Under the pieces are notes generated by a model. It had not been told where the DNA came from. It did not search any database and was given only the letters and a program-made list of their open reading frames with translations. From NCBI RefSeq assembly GCF_003384035.1, contig NZ_QQAK01000011.1:124001-188000 (forward strand): a stretch of 64,000 nt of DNA, in the 5' to 3' direction. The translations under genes were made by a program, and so were the position numbers. This stretch comes from Sporosarcina sp. BI001-red (GTDB taxonomy: Bacteria; Bacillota; Bacilli; Bacillales_A; Planococcaceae). Shown here in pieces: positions 9,329 through 18,421 of the stretch. Within the stretch, counting starts at the first letter, position 1. Each line of letters begins with the position of its first letter.

Positions 9329-10903
9329 CTATTTCCCTTTATACATAATTTCTCCCGCCACAACAGTCATGACCGTTTTAGCATTCAGCATGTCCTCGCT
9401 GTCCACCGTTAGCAAATCCCGATCCAAAATCGTGAAGTCCGCGTCAAAACCTTTTACAATTTTACCGCGACTGTCCACTTTGTCCATAGTCGCTGCACTG
9501 CCTGAAGTAAAGAGGGCAACAGATTCATAACGGCTCAGCTTCTCTTCCGGTAGATAACCTTTGTGCGTTTCTCCCTGCTTACGACGATAAGCAGCCGCAT
9601 AAATTCCTTGCAATGGATCTACTTCTTCGACCGGTGCGTCCGAACCGCCCCCGCAAATGAAGCCACGGTCGATCAGCTTTTTCCACGCGTACGCCCAGTC
9701 CATACGATCTTCTCCGAGGCGGTCTTTGGCCCATGGAAAGTCAGATGATACAAACACGGGTTGGATGTCGAGGATAACCTGCAATTTCTCCATACGATCG
9801 ACCAGTTCCGCACTCAGCACGTTGACGTGAATAATGCGGTCCCGTTTTCCTGCTGCAGGCGGGTTCGCTTCAATTACATCAAGTAATTTCTCCAATGCTT
9901 TATCCCCAATCGTATGCACCGCCACGGCTTCCCCATATTTACGTGCAATTGCAACATTTTCACGAATCTCTTCATCCGTCAGAACGGCCATCCCTGAATT
10001 CCCTGGGTCATCGGAATACGGTTTACTAAGTAGTGCAGTTCTTCCGCCTAATGCCCCATCGATGAAGAACTTCATCTCTCCCCCATGAATCCACGGTTCG
10101 TCATACGTTGCTTCATCTTCCATCAGTAATTGAAAGACAGTAGAACGACGTAACAAATGCGCACGGAATTTCAGCTTGTCCTCCCCAATAACGTTCCGAA
10201 ATGCTTGAAGCGGATTGCGATAGTCTGCATAATAGCCAAGATCATCCGTCACAGCTCCTGTGATCCCGCGTGCAAGCAAGTCTTCAACGGAAGCTTGTAG
10301 CGAACGCGTGAGTGCTGCTTCATCGGGTACTGGAATGACGGCCTCCACCAGATCCGCTGCACCTTCAAGGAGTAAACCAGTCGCTTCCCCTAACTCATCC
10401 CTCACAATTGTTCCGTTGCCTGGATCAGGTGTGTCTTTCGTGATACCTGCCAGTTCCAAAGCCTTGGAATTGGCAAGGGCTGCGTGACGACATGTGCGCT
10501 TCAAAAACATGGGAGACGTGCTGATGGCGTCCAGCTCAGAGCTGGTCACAACGCGATGGTCCGCGAAGTTGTTTTCATTCCAGCCGTCCGCTGTGAACCA
10601 TTCGCCTTCAGGATGACTCACAGCTGCTTCCTCCAAACGTCTGAGCATTTGTTCTGCAGACGTTACGTACGACAGGTCCAATTGCAACAATCGACTGCCG
10701 TGTCCGATCATATGCATATGGCTATCTATGAATCCCGGATACATGACTGCTCCTTGCAAGTCTACTTCGTGATCTGCTTGTGCACGTAAAGTATCTAACA
10801 CTCCTACTTCCCGAACCGTCCCGTCTTCCGTTAACACCGCTTCTACCGTCTCGCCTTCTTTTTCCATCGTGTAAATCATGCCGTTATACCAAATCGTCTT
10901 CAT
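9329..10903 (-). CDS. YtcJ-like metal-dependent amidohydrolase
   Basis: 524 residues from the ATG at 10903, eleven bases after AAGGAG; a GTG twelve bases earlier would overlap the ribosome site. Amidohydrolase superfamily: an N-terminal beta-sandwich strand set, then the first metal motif FIDSHMHM (about residue 60), later VHTIGD and the C-terminal GGGSDAPVEEVDPL with the catalytic Asp. Length and motif spacing match the YtcJ group, whose few tested members hydrolyse N-formyl or amide bonds. Cytoplasmic, monocistronic, ends in its own terminator. It is divergent from the ytoQ-like gene with under 100 bp between starts. Substrate unknown. Confidence 0.85.
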   Translation of the reverse strand: MKTIWYNGMIYTMEKEGETVEAVLTEDGTVREVGVLDTLRAQADHEVDLQGAVMYPGFIDSHMHMIGHGSRLLQLDLSYVTSAEQMLRRLEEAAVSHPEGEWFTADGWNENNFADHRVVTSSELDAISTSPMFLKRTCRHAALANSKALELAGITKDTPDPGNGTIVRDELGEATGLLLEGAADLVEAVIPVPDEAALTRSLQASVEDLLARGITGAVTDDLGYYADYRNPLQAFRNVIGEDKLKFRAHLLRRSTVFQLLMEDEATYDEPWIHGGEMKFFIDGALGGRTALLSKPYSDDPGNSGMAVLTDEEIRENVAIARKYGEAVAVHTIGDKALEKLLDVIEANPPAAGKRDRIIHVNVLSAELVDRMEKLQVILDIQPVFVSSDFPWAKDRLGEDRMDWAYAWKKLIDRGFICGGGSDAPVEEVDPLQGIYAAAYRRKQGETHKGYLPEEKLSRYESVALFTSGSAATMDKVDSRGKIVKGFDADFTILDRDLLTVDSEDMLNAKTVMTVVAGEIMYKGK

Positions 10904-11000
10904 ATCCCCATGCACTCCTTTTCCCTTAGTGTACTCGCCTCGACAATTTGAGGCAATATTCTGCTACAATGAAATCAATAGAATTGAGGAGGAGATCCAA

Positions 11001-11441
11001 ATGGAATTATCGGTTTACTTAGCAGGTGAAATCCACAGCTCTTGGCGTGATGAAATCAAAGAAAAAGCAGCCGCACTTCGGTTGCCCGTCACGTTTTACG
11101 GTCCTATGGAAGACCACGACCGTTCGGACAATATCGGGGAAGAAATCCTTGGCACACAACATGACGCTGTCGCAAAAGATGCTGCTGCGTCGAGCTTCAA
11201 TAACTTACGGACTGAATTGTTACTGAAGAAGTGTGATCTTGTCATTGCACTATTCGGTGAAAAGTATAAGCAATGGAATACGGCAATGGATGCAAGTACA
11301 GCAGTTTCGCTAAACAAGCCGCTAATTTTAATCCGCCCGCATGAGCATCACCATGCACTTAAGGAACTCTCTAGAAAATCCCACGCCACTGTGGAAACGC
11401 CTGATCAGGCATTAAAAGCACTTAAGTATATATTCGAGTAA
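11001..11441 (+). CDS. ytoQ: YtoQ family protein
   Basis: 146 residues starting at the ATG at 11001 directly after GAGGAGGAG. An in-frame upstream extension to 10878 is rejected because it overlaps the divergent gene and lacks a ribosome site. The sequence (VYLAGEIHSSWRDEIKEKA, then DLVIALFGEKYKQWNTAMD) fits the YtoQ family, which has a nucleoside 2-deoxyribosyltransferase-like fold. The biochemical role is not established. Pho-type boxes begin seven bases after its stop codon, so pstB is not simply its operon partner. Confidence 0.82.
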   Translation: MELSVYLAGEIHSSWRDEIKEKAAALRLPVTFYGPMEDHDRSDNIGEEILGTQHDAVAKDAAASSFNNLRTELLLKKCDLVIALFGEKYKQWNTAMDASTAVSLNKPLILIRPHEHHHALKELSRKSHATVETPDQALKALKYIFE

Positions 11442-11447
11442 CCAATC

Positions 11448-11501
11448 TTTACACAATCTTTACACTACCTTCATACCCCCTCAACACTTCTTCTTTATAC
11501 T
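11448..11501 (+). promoter_or_regulatory. Pho-box promoter of pstB
   Basis: Four hexamers lie at an exact 11-bp period: TTTACA at 11448, TTTACA at 11459, TTCATA at 11470 and TCAACA at 11481. A -10 box TATACT follows at 11496, 15 bases after the start of the last hexamer. This is the known layout of Bacillus PhoP-activated promoters (four TTAACA-like repeats, 11-bp phasing, in place of a -35 box). Confidence 0.85.
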
Positions 11502-11533
11502 GATGGAGAAGATACAAGAGAGGGGCAGCGCGC

Positions 11534-12346
11534 ATGACTACATTAACGAATTACCGACCGGCTACTCGTTTGCGGGTCGTTGCACAAACCGAAGCGCCCG
11601 CAGCGATTTTTACAACGGAAGGTCTGAACGTTTGGTATGGAGATACTCACGCACTAAAAAATATCGATTTAACTATTTTTGAAAACGAAGTGACTGCAAT
11701 CATTGGTCCATCTGGTTGTGGGAAATCCACCTATTTAAAAACATTGAATCGAATGGTTGAGACCGATCCTGCCGTTCGGATTGCTGGGAGCGCAGCGTTT
11801 AAAGACACCGATCTGTTGCACGCCACTGTCGAACGGTTACGCTCTGAAGTCGGAATGGTGTTCCAAAAGCCGAACCCATTCCCGAAATCGATTTACGACA
11901 ATGTCGCATACGGTCCGAAGCTTCATGGAATCCGTAAAAAGGCGATGTTGGATGAAATCGTAGAAAACAGCCTGAAGAAAGCCGCTCTTTGGGACGAAGT
12001 GAAAGATCGCCTAACCTCAAGCGCATTTGGGCTCTCTGGGGGACAACAGCAACGACTGTGTATCGCACGCTCACTCGCTATTGAACCATCTGTCTTACTT
12101 ATGGATGAGCCAACTTCTGCCCTGGATCCTGTGTCGACCAACAAAGTGGAAGAATTGATCGGTGAATTGAAGAAAGACGTCTCCATTGTTATCGTGACGC
12201 ACAACATGCAACAAGCTGCACGGATTTCAGATCGCACAGCCTTCTTCTTACACGGCGAAGTGGTGGAATATGATCGTACAGAAGCTATTTTTGAACGGCC
12301 ATCCAGTCATTTGACGGATGATTATGTAAACGGTCGTTTTGGATGA
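11534..12346 (+). CDS. pstB: Phosphate ABC transporter ATP-binding protein PstB
   Basis: 270 residues. It powers high-affinity phosphate uptake through PstC/PstA. Walker [10 protein letters not shown], signature LSGGQQQR, Walker [14 protein letters not shown] and the H-loop in VTHNMQQA are all present, and the PstB-typical [14 protein letters not shown] follows the Q-loop. The N-terminus has about 27 extra residues before the first ABC strand. Unusually, pstB is separated from pstS-pstC-pstA by a terminator, a hybrid kinase gene and a repeat array, about 4.1 kb in all. It carries its own Pho-type promoter and ends in a strong terminator, so it is an independent unit of the same regulon. Confidence 0.95.
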   Translation: MTTLTNYRPATRLRVVAQTEAPAAIFTTEGLNVWYGDTHALKNIDLTIFENEVTAIIGPSGCGKSTYLKTLNRMVETDPAVRIAGSAAFKDTDLLHATVERLRSEVGMVFQKPNPFPKSIYDNVAYGPKLHGIRKKAMLDEIVENSLKKAALWDEVKDRLTSSAFGLSGGQQQRLCIARSLAIEPSVLLMDEPTSALDPVSTNKVEELIGELKKDVSIVIVTHNMQQAARISDRTAFFLHGEVVEYDRTEAIFERPSSHLTDDYVNGRFG

Positions 12347-12351
12347 AACCT

Positions 12352-12397
12352 AAACGGGCCATTCCCTTCTTATTTGAAGGGAATGGCCCGTTTTTTA
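12352..12397 (+). terminator. Strong terminator after pstB
   Basis: An 18-bp perfect stem (12352-12369 with 12376-12393), six-base loop TTATTT, then a run of T. It isolates pstB from the kinase gene downstream. Confidence 0.92.
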
Positions 12398-12484
12398 TTT
12401 TTATAAAAGGTGAAAAAACTACTACGCGATTTCAACCGGCGTGATAGAATAGGAGTATCAAATCAGAAGTTAATGAGGTGGACC

Positions 12485-15295
12485 GTGCGCAGAAAGAGCA
12501 TTCGTACCTATTATATGAGAATCATTGCAGCGCTCTCGATTGGATTGTTTCTATTACTTGGAGCAGCTTATTTCTATAGCACTTCCATGTTCGAACATCG
12601 AAGTGAAAATCTAGAGGCACAAACTGAAAAAGCGAAAGTAATTGGTGAACTCTCCGACAGCATCTCAGATCTCTTTTTTCGAACTCGTGGATTCTATGCA
12701 TTCAAATTCGAACACGAACTGAAGTTGGCTAATGAAGAACTCCTTAAAATTGACGAGTTAAACAACAGATTGAGTACGATTGAGTTAACAAAGGAAGAAC
12801 AACAATTCACCACTGAAATTAAAGGGTTCATTTCTAATTTTGAAAAGGTTATTCTACCTAAAGCCATAAAGTTAGTAGACGATGATGACTACGAAGGCTT
12901 GCGTGAATTGTCTAGTTCAGGTACAAACCTCTCAGTCAATCAGTTCATCAAATATGCAGACCAATACGAAAAACAGGCACAAGAAGCTCGAGATGAATTT
13001 TATCAAAAATCTGAGCGGCAGTTGAATCAGCTCTATGTAGCCATTCTACTCGTAGGAGTTCTTTCACTTTTGTTCCTGATTTTCTTTAGTTGGCGAGTTG
13101 TGAGTAAACTCATCTCTCCTATTGAATCTATGACGTCAGCGACCGAACGCTACATGTCTGATCAGGATGTGAATTATGAACCTGAAATCCGAGAAGATGA
13201 GCTTGGCTCCCTTTCCCGTTCGTTTGCTGGAATGATGGAAACGATACAGGTGAAGGAACAAGAGTTACTAGCACAAAACGAAGAGCTTTTGTCCCAGCAA
13301 GAAGAATTACTCTCACAGCAGGATGAATTATTCGTTCAGAAGAAACAACTCGAGAGTGCTCTCGAAGAAGCGCGCAATTCTAAAATACGATTAGAACGCT
13401 ATAACGGTCTTAGTCATCAGCTATCCTTTTCGGATGATGCGAAGGGGATTGCAACTTCAACTCTCAACTACTTGGATACCTTGTTTTTGATCGACCATGG
13501 AATGATCTACCTGCCCTCGACCGATCAGCATGTGTTACAAGGAGATTTAGATGAGTCTTATGCTAGTTACCCAGATCTGCTGACACAAGCAACAATTGAT
13601 CGCTTAAAGGCGGAACCTTACTTCCAACTACAACGTGTAGGAGAAGACGGCTCAATCACCTATGAATTTTATGCAGCACCCCATATTAGTGGTCAAACAT
13701 TTAATGCACTGTTCGTTCTTAGTAGTTCATCACTCGAATTTTCAGTAGAAGATCAGGCAGACTTATTCGCGCTCGCAAGCCGTGTATCCTTTGCAATCGA
13801 TCGAATCGACCAACATGAACTTATAAGTAAGGAACGGCAACTGAACCAGACGATACTCGATAATCTGGAGGAAGGCATTCAGTTTATCTCCATGGAAGAC
13901 GCCTCTGTTCAAGTGAACCAGGCGCTATCGACCTTAATGGACCTTCCTTCTGAATCACTTTCTCAGCAGGACTGGAAAGAACGAATGGCTGAACTATCCA
14001 GTAATCCAGAGGCACTCATAAGTTTTATAAATACTTCTCTAGAAGACGAAACTCCTGGACTCGCAGAGACAGTCTACACAGTCGAGGGTTCAGAAGCGAA
14101 AGTGATTTCTCTTTATGGATCTCCTGTATACTACGAAGGTCAACGGATTGGTACGCTGTTTGTCCACAGAGACATTACTAAAGCATTTGAAGTAGATAAA
14201 ATGAAAACAGAACTCGTCTCAACAGTGAGTCATGAACTAAGGACTCCGCTTTCAAGTATTCTCGGATTTACCGAATTACTCATCGGTAAAGAGATGGATA
14301 GTTCAAGGCGCTCCCGTTATCTCGATGCGATTTATAAAGAAGCAAAACGCCTTACCTCTTTGATCAATGACTTTTTAGACGTGCAACGTATGGAGTCCGG
14401 GAACCAGGAATATAGGATGCAAGAAGTGGACATTGCGGACATTGCACAGCAGACCATACAAAACTTCTCATCACAGGATAATCATTCGATAACACTACAA
14501 GTGAATGATAAACCAACCATTTGCATGGTGGATCCGGATCGCATTGTTCAAGTTTTCACGAATTTGCTCAGCAATGCGATTAAGTTTTCTCCAGATGGTG
14601 GCGATGTACGTGTGACATTTACACAACAAGGGGAACATTTGAAAGTCACCGTCCAGGACAAAGGAATTGGCATTCCGGCGGATGAATTGAAGCATATGTT
14701 TGAAAAATTCTATCGTTTCGATAATACGTATAGAAGAAACATCGGAGGAACCGGATTAGGTCTTGCGATATGCCGTAAGATCATTGAAAAACATGGTGGA
14801 GAAATAACCGTGCAATCTGAAGAAAATGTTGGCACTGCAGTCAGTTTCACAATTCCTTTAAAACTTTCTCAGACGCGATTGTCAAAGCGCTCCGGCTTAC
14901 CTGCAATCGTTGTAGTCGAAGATGATGCAAGTATCGCACTGTTATTAGAAGAAGAATTGAAAGCACATGAATATGAAGTTTTCCAATTCCAAGATGTAGC
15001 CAGTTCGTTTGCTTACGCGAAGAAGCATCATCCCGACTGTATGGTCATCGACTTAATGCTTAGAGAAGAACTGACCGGCTGGGATTTAATCGGCATGTTG
15101 AAGGATGACATCGAGACACGCCACATCCCAATCATAATTTCTTCTGCGTTGGAACGTGAAGAAGAGTTAACGCGCAAGTTTGGAATCAGTCATTACATGA
15201 CAAAGCCTTATCCGCTTCGAACACTAACAGAAACCGTTGCTGAAACGCTGAAAGTGGATGACGGGCGAATTTTATATCCTACGAAAGATGAGTAA
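12485..15295 (+). CDS. Hybrid sensor histidine kinase with C-terminal receiver
   Basis: 936 residues from the GTG at 12485, preceded by GAGGTG; an upstream GTG at 12410 lies in the pstB terminator tail and has no site. Order of parts: membrane segment 1 (about 11-31), extracellular helix-rich sensor of 150 residues, membrane segment 2 (about 183-203), HAMP, a Gln/Glu-rich coiled coil (repeats of LLSQQ), a GAF-like domain, a PAS-like domain, HisKA with SHELRTP (His about 583), HATPase (NLLSNAIKFS, DKGIGI, GGTGLGLAI), and a receiver with Asp in MVIDLML and Lys in TKPYP. A receiver fused to a kinase implies a relay through an Hpt protein; one is encoded at 19761-21362. It has its own terminator and sits inside the pst locus. 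Signal unknown. Confidence 0.9.
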   Translation: MRRKSIRTYYMRIIAALSIGLFLLLGAAYFYSTSMFEHRSENLEAQTEKAKVIGELSDSISDLFFRTRGFYAFKFEHELKLANEELLKIDELNNRLSTIELTKEEQQFTTEIKGFISNFEKVILPKAIKLVDDDDYEGLRELSSSGTNLSVNQFIKYADQYEKQAQEARDEFYQKSERQLNQLYVAILLVGVLSLLFLIFFSWRVVSKLISPIESMTSATERYMSDQDVNYEPEIREDELGSLSRSFAGMMETIQVKEQELLAQNEELLSQQEELLSQQDELFVQKKQLESALEEARNSKIRLERYNGLSHQLSFSDDAKGIATSTLNYLDTLFLIDHGMIYLPSTDQHVLQGDLDESYASYPDLLTQATIDRLKAEPYFQLQRVGEDGSITYEFYAAPHISGQTFNALFVLSSSSLEFSVEDQADLFALASRVSFAIDRIDQHELISKERQLNQTILDNLEEGIQFISMEDASVQVNQALSTLMDLPSESLSQQDWKERMAELSSNPEALISFINTSLEDETPGLAETVYTVEGSEAKVISLYGSPVYYEGQRIGTLFVHRDITKAFEVDKMKTELVSTVSHELRTPLSSILGFTELLIGKEMDSSRRSRYLDAIYKEAKRLTSLINDFLDVQRMESGNQEYRMQEVDIADIAQQTIQNFSSQDNHSITLQVNDKPTICMVDPDRIVQVFTNLLSNAIKFSPDGGDVRVTFTQQGEHLKVTVQDKGIGIPADELKHMFEKFYRFDNTYRRNIGGTGLGLAICRKIIEKHGGEITVQSEENVGTAVSFTIPLKLSQTRLSKRSGLPAIVVVEDDASIALLLEEELKAHEYEVFQFQDVASSFAYAKKHHPDCMVIDLMLREELTGWDLIGMLKDDIETRHIPIIISSALEREEELTRKFGISHYMTKPYPLRTLTETVAETLKVDDGRILYPTKDE

Positions 15296-15299
15296 CATG

Positions 15300-15348
15300 A
15301 GCCACTGGGTGTGCAGGAAGTTTCCTGCATCGCCCGGTGGCTTTTTTG
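15300..15348 (+). terminator. Terminator of the hybrid kinase gene
   Basis: Outer arms AGCCACTGGGTG (15300-15311) and CGCCCGGTGGCT (15331-15342), inner perfect stem TGCAGGAA/TTCCTGCA, then six T. Confidence 0.9.
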
Positions 15349-15384
15349 AGGGGTTGGCCATGGTGAGGGAACGAGTGGGTTGGG

Positions 15385-15535
15385 TGGGCGGATTCGCCTC
15401 TTGCTTGATCACTTTTGGCATTGCTTGAGCAGATTCCCCTCTTGCTTGATCACTTTTGGCATTGCTTGAGCAGATTCCCCTCTTGCTTGATCACTTTTGG
15501 CATTACTTGAGTGGATTCGCCTCTTGCTTGATCGG
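15385..15535. repeat. Tandem array A, alternating TTGATCA / TTGAGCA units
   Basis: Seven unit cores begin at 15406, 15426, 15447, 15467, 15488, 15508 and 15529, so steps alternate 20, 21, 20, 21, 20, 21. Units with CTTGATCACTTTT alternate with units with CTTGAGCAGATTC, giving a 41-bp double unit present three times almost unchanged. No open reading frame of note. It lies just after the kinase terminator and 140 bp before array B. Confidence 0.9.
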
Positions 15536-15671
15536 TATTTACTAGTTTCTATGAATCTCCCAGCAGTAAATGCGATGCGAAGCGGAGCACACCAATTAGT
15601 CTTGGTTTTGAATCGGGGAAAGATGGATTAGTCGCTAGCATCGATACAAATTGTAAAAGATACCCTGCCAT

Positions 15672-16325
15672 GGGAAACGGGCGGGTTCATCGCCGGAACG
15701 AGCGGGTTCACCGTTGAAACGGGCGGGTTCACCGTGGGAACGAGCGGGTTCACCGTTGGAACGAGCGGGTTCACCGCCGGAACGAGCGGGTTCACCGTTG
15801 GAACGAGCGGGTTCATCGCCGGAACGAGCGGGTTCACCGTTGGAACGAGCGGGTTCATCGCCGGAACGAGCGGGTTCACCGTTGAAACGAGCGGGTTCAT
15901 CGCCGGAACGAGCGGGTTCACCGTTGATACGAGCGGGTTCATCGTGGGAACGAGCGGGTTCACCGCCGGAACGAGCGGGTTCACCGCCGGAACGAGCGGG
16001 TTCACCGTTGGAACGAGCGGGTTCATCGCCGGAACGAGCGGGTTCATCGCTGATACGAGCGGGTTCACCACTGAAACGGGCGGGTTCACCGCCGGAACGA
16101 GCGGGTTCATCGTTGGAACGAGCGGGTTCACCGCCGGAACGAGCGGGTTCAACGCCGGAACGAGCGGGTTCATCGCCGGAACGAGCGGGTTCACCGTTGA
16201 AACGAGCGGGTTCATCGTTGGAACGAGCGGGTTCATCGCCGGAACGAGCGGGTTCACCGCTGAAACGAGCGGGTTCAACGCCGGAACGAGCGGGTTCACC
16301 GCTGATACGAGCGGGTTGCTCGTTA
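15672..16325. repeat. Tandem array B, 31 units of 21 bp without indels
   Basis: The heptamer GCGGGTT recurs at an exact 21-bp phase from 15681 to 16311, which is 31 units. Most units carry GAACGAGCGGGTTCA followed by a variable CCGCCG, TCGCCG, CCGTTG or similar tail; four units have GGGC for GAGC. Because 21 is divisible by three, frames on both strands stay open for 220-240 codons and encode seven-residue repeats, but none has a ribosome site, and I read the array as non-coding. It ends about 30 bp before the pstS Pho boxes. Confidence 0.93.
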
Positions 16326-16355
16326 GGACAAGCCGACTCCTGCCTCCCTTTCATC

Positions 16356-16409
16356 TTTACACAGTCTTTACACTTCTCCCATACCGCCTTTACACTCCAT
16401 CCCTATACT
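16356..16409 (+). promoter_or_regulatory. Pho-box promoter of pstSCA
   Basis: Hexamers at an exact 11-bp period: TTTACA at 16356, TTTACA at 16367, CCCATA at 16378 and TTTACA at 16389. The -10 TATACT is at 16404, again 15 bases after the last hexamer start. Geometry is identical to the pstB promoter at 11448-11501, which indicates control by the same PhoP-type regulator. Confidence 0.87.
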
Positions 16410-16455
16410 AAGAGTTGAAAGGCATACAAAACATAATCAAAGGGGAGAACATTCA

Positions 16456-17424
16456 TTGATCAAATCCATTAAAAAAACCATGCTTATCGGAGTGGCGGCA
16501 CTTACACTCGCAGCTTGTAGCTCAAAGGATGAAGAGAGTGACACAGCTTCTGCCACTGCTTCAACGGAACTTGAAGGTAGCGTTCTCATCGATGGTTCAG
16601 GCACCGTATACCCTCTCATGGCGAAACTCGCTGAAACCTACATGGTAGAAGAACAAGAAGGAGTTTCTGTAGAAGTGAGCCGGGCCGGAACAAGTGCTGG
16701 ATTCAAGAAATTTCTTGTGAAGGATGGAACAGATTTCAATGATGCTTCACGTAAAATAAAAGATGAAGAGAGTCAGGCTGCAGAGGATGCAGAGATTGAA
16801 GTGAAAGAACTCAAACTCGCACTGGACGGCCTCACATTCGTTGTTAATAAAGATAATGATTGGGTGGATCAACTGACACCTGAACAACTTATAAGTATTT
16901 TTAAAGCAGATAGTGATGTAACAAAATGGTCTGATTTGGATCCTTCTTGGCCAGACGAAGAAATCAAGGCAATGGGACCTAACGAAAACCACGGGACTTA
17001 CGAATTCTTCTATGAGAAAGTGTTGGAAGAACAAGATTTAAAGCCTTCCGTTAACTTGCAACAAGACTACTCAACACTCGTCACACTTGTCTCTGAAGAC
17101 AAGAATGGCATCGCATTCTTTGGATATGGCTATTATGCAGGTAACCAAGAGAAGCTCCAAGCAGTACCTGTAGATTTTGGAGAAGGACCGGTTGAACCGT
17201 CTCTTGAAACGATTGCAGAAGACGGTAAATACGCAACATTCACGCGTCCTGTGTTTACGTATTTAAATGTCGGGCACGCAGAAGACAAGCCACAAGTACT
17301 CGACTATGCAAAGTATGTTTTAGAGAATGCCAACAAGATGGCCGGTGAAACCGGATTTGCTCCAATTCCCGAATCTGAGAGTAAAGAGAACTTAGACTTC
17401 CTGAATACACTCAGCGACAAGTAA
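16456..17424 (+). CDS. pstS: Phosphate-binding lipoprotein PstS
   Basis: 322 residues; start TTG at 16456 after AGGGGAGAAC. Lipoprotein signal with lipobox LAAC (Cys about 21) followed by a Ser/Asp/Glu-rich linker. The mature protein opens with VLIDGSGTVYPLMAKLAE, the first phosphate-binding loop, and contains SRAGTSAGFKKF and GPNENHGTYEFF, which fit further ligand loops of PstS proteins. It captures phosphate outside the membrane and hands it to PstC/PstA. First gene of the pstSCA operon behind a Pho-type promoter; 39 bp to pstC. Confidence 0.93.
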   Translation: MIKSIKKTMLIGVAALTLAACSSKDEESDTASATASTELEGSVLIDGSGTVYPLMAKLAETYMVEEQEGVSVEVSRAGTSAGFKKFLVKDGTDFNDASRKIKDEESQAAEDAEIEVKELKLALDGLTFVVNKDNDWVDQLTPEQLISIFKADSDVTKWSDLDPSWPDEEIKAMGPNENHGTYEFFYEKVLEEQDLKPSVNLQQDYSTLVTLVSEDKNGIAFFGYGYYAGNQEKLQAVPVDFGEGPVEPSLETIAEDGKYATFTRPVFTYLNVGHAEDKPQVLDYAKYVLENANKMAGETGFAPIPESESKENLDFLNTLSDK

Positions 17425-17463
17425 ATCACCGCCACCCATCGCAGAAAAGGAGGATGTGAGGTT

Positions 17464-18420
17464 ATGACATCTCCATTCCAAGCAAACTCAAGTAGCTCCA
17501 GCAACATCCGTGACCTCATCCGTCACAATCAGGATCAGAAGTCTTTTAGAAAAACAATGGAAGTATGGATTCCACGGTTTCTGTTTCTACTAGCATCCCT
17601 ATCCGTCTTTACGACGGTAGGGATTCTCCTTATTTTATTGACCGAGACTGTTGAATTTTTTAAAGCAGTTCCAATCCTCGATTTCTTTACAGGTACTGTG
17701 TTGAAACCATTGAGTCAAACACCCGCCTACGGGATACTTCCACTTGTGATGGGAACCCTGGTTTCATCCGGTATTGCAATCTTAGTTGCCGGTCCAATTG
17801 GTCTCATGGCAGCAATCTACTTAAGTGAATATGCTTCACGAAGAGTTCGCAGCATCCTTAAACCTGCTCTTGAATTATTAGCGGGTGTGCCGACAATTGT
17901 TTATGGATTCTTCGCTTTCACATTTGTGACGCCATTACTACGTCAATGGATTCCCGGCCTGGAGGCTACGAATATCTTGAGTCCTGGTTTGGTAATGGGA
18001 GTGATGATCATTCCTATGATTGCCTCTCTTTCTGAAGATGCGATGCGATCTGTACCTGCAGCAATGCGCGAAGGCTCTGCGGCACTTGGTGCCACCAAAT
18101 TGGAAACGGCATTGAAAGTGGTCGTTCCTGCCGCACTTTCTGGTATCATCGCCTCATTCGTTCTAGGAATATCACGTGCGCTCGGTGAAACGATGATTGT
18201 CGCCATTGCAAGCGGTAGTTCTAAAAACTTCACGTTTGACATTACTGAATCTATGCAAACGATGACTGCTTACATCGTTGAAGTTACTAGTGGTGATGCA
18301 GCAGCGGGATCCACGGTCTACTACAGCCTGTATGCAGTTGCGATGACTCTATTCGCAACGACTTTAATCATGAATTTACTTGCTGGGAAAATCGCACGTA
18401 AGTTTCGGGAGGTCTATTAA
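17464..18420 (+). CDS. pstC: Phosphate ABC transporter permease PstC
   Basis: 318 residues; ATG at 17464 after AAAGGAGG. Six predicted membrane segments, the first at about residues 38-60. The binding-protein-dependent permease loop EGSAALGATKLETALKVVVP (EAA motif) is the docking site for PstB, and GVPTIVYGFFAF is typical of PstC. It forms the channel with PstA. The stop codon is followed at once by the pstA start, with the ribosome site GGGAGG lying inside pstC. Confidence 0.94.
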   Translation: MTSPFQANSSSSSNIRDLIRHNQDQKSFRKTMEVWIPRFLFLLASLSVFTTVGILLILLTETVEFFKAVPILDFFTGTVLKPLSQTPAYGILPLVMGTLVSSGIAILVAGPIGLMAAIYLSEYASRRVRSILKPALELLAGVPTIVYGFFAFTFVTPLLRQWIPGLEATNILSPGLVMGVMIIPMIASLSEDAMRSVPAAMREGSAALGATKLETALKVVVPAALSGIIASFVLGISRALGETMIVAIASGSSKNFTFDITESMQTMTAYIVEVTSGDAAAGSTVYYSLYAVAMTLFATTLIMNLLAGKIARKFREVY

Positions 18421-18421
18421 T

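Noticed and set aside
15672..16325. CRISPR array
   Set aside because: Units are contiguous at 21 bp with no unique spacers, and no cas genes are present.
15628..16418. Five long open frames (about 220-240 codons, both strands) across array B
   Set aside because: They arise because the 21-bp unit is a multiple of three and contains no stop in most frames. None has a ribosome site or promoter, and all encode plain seven-residue repeats.
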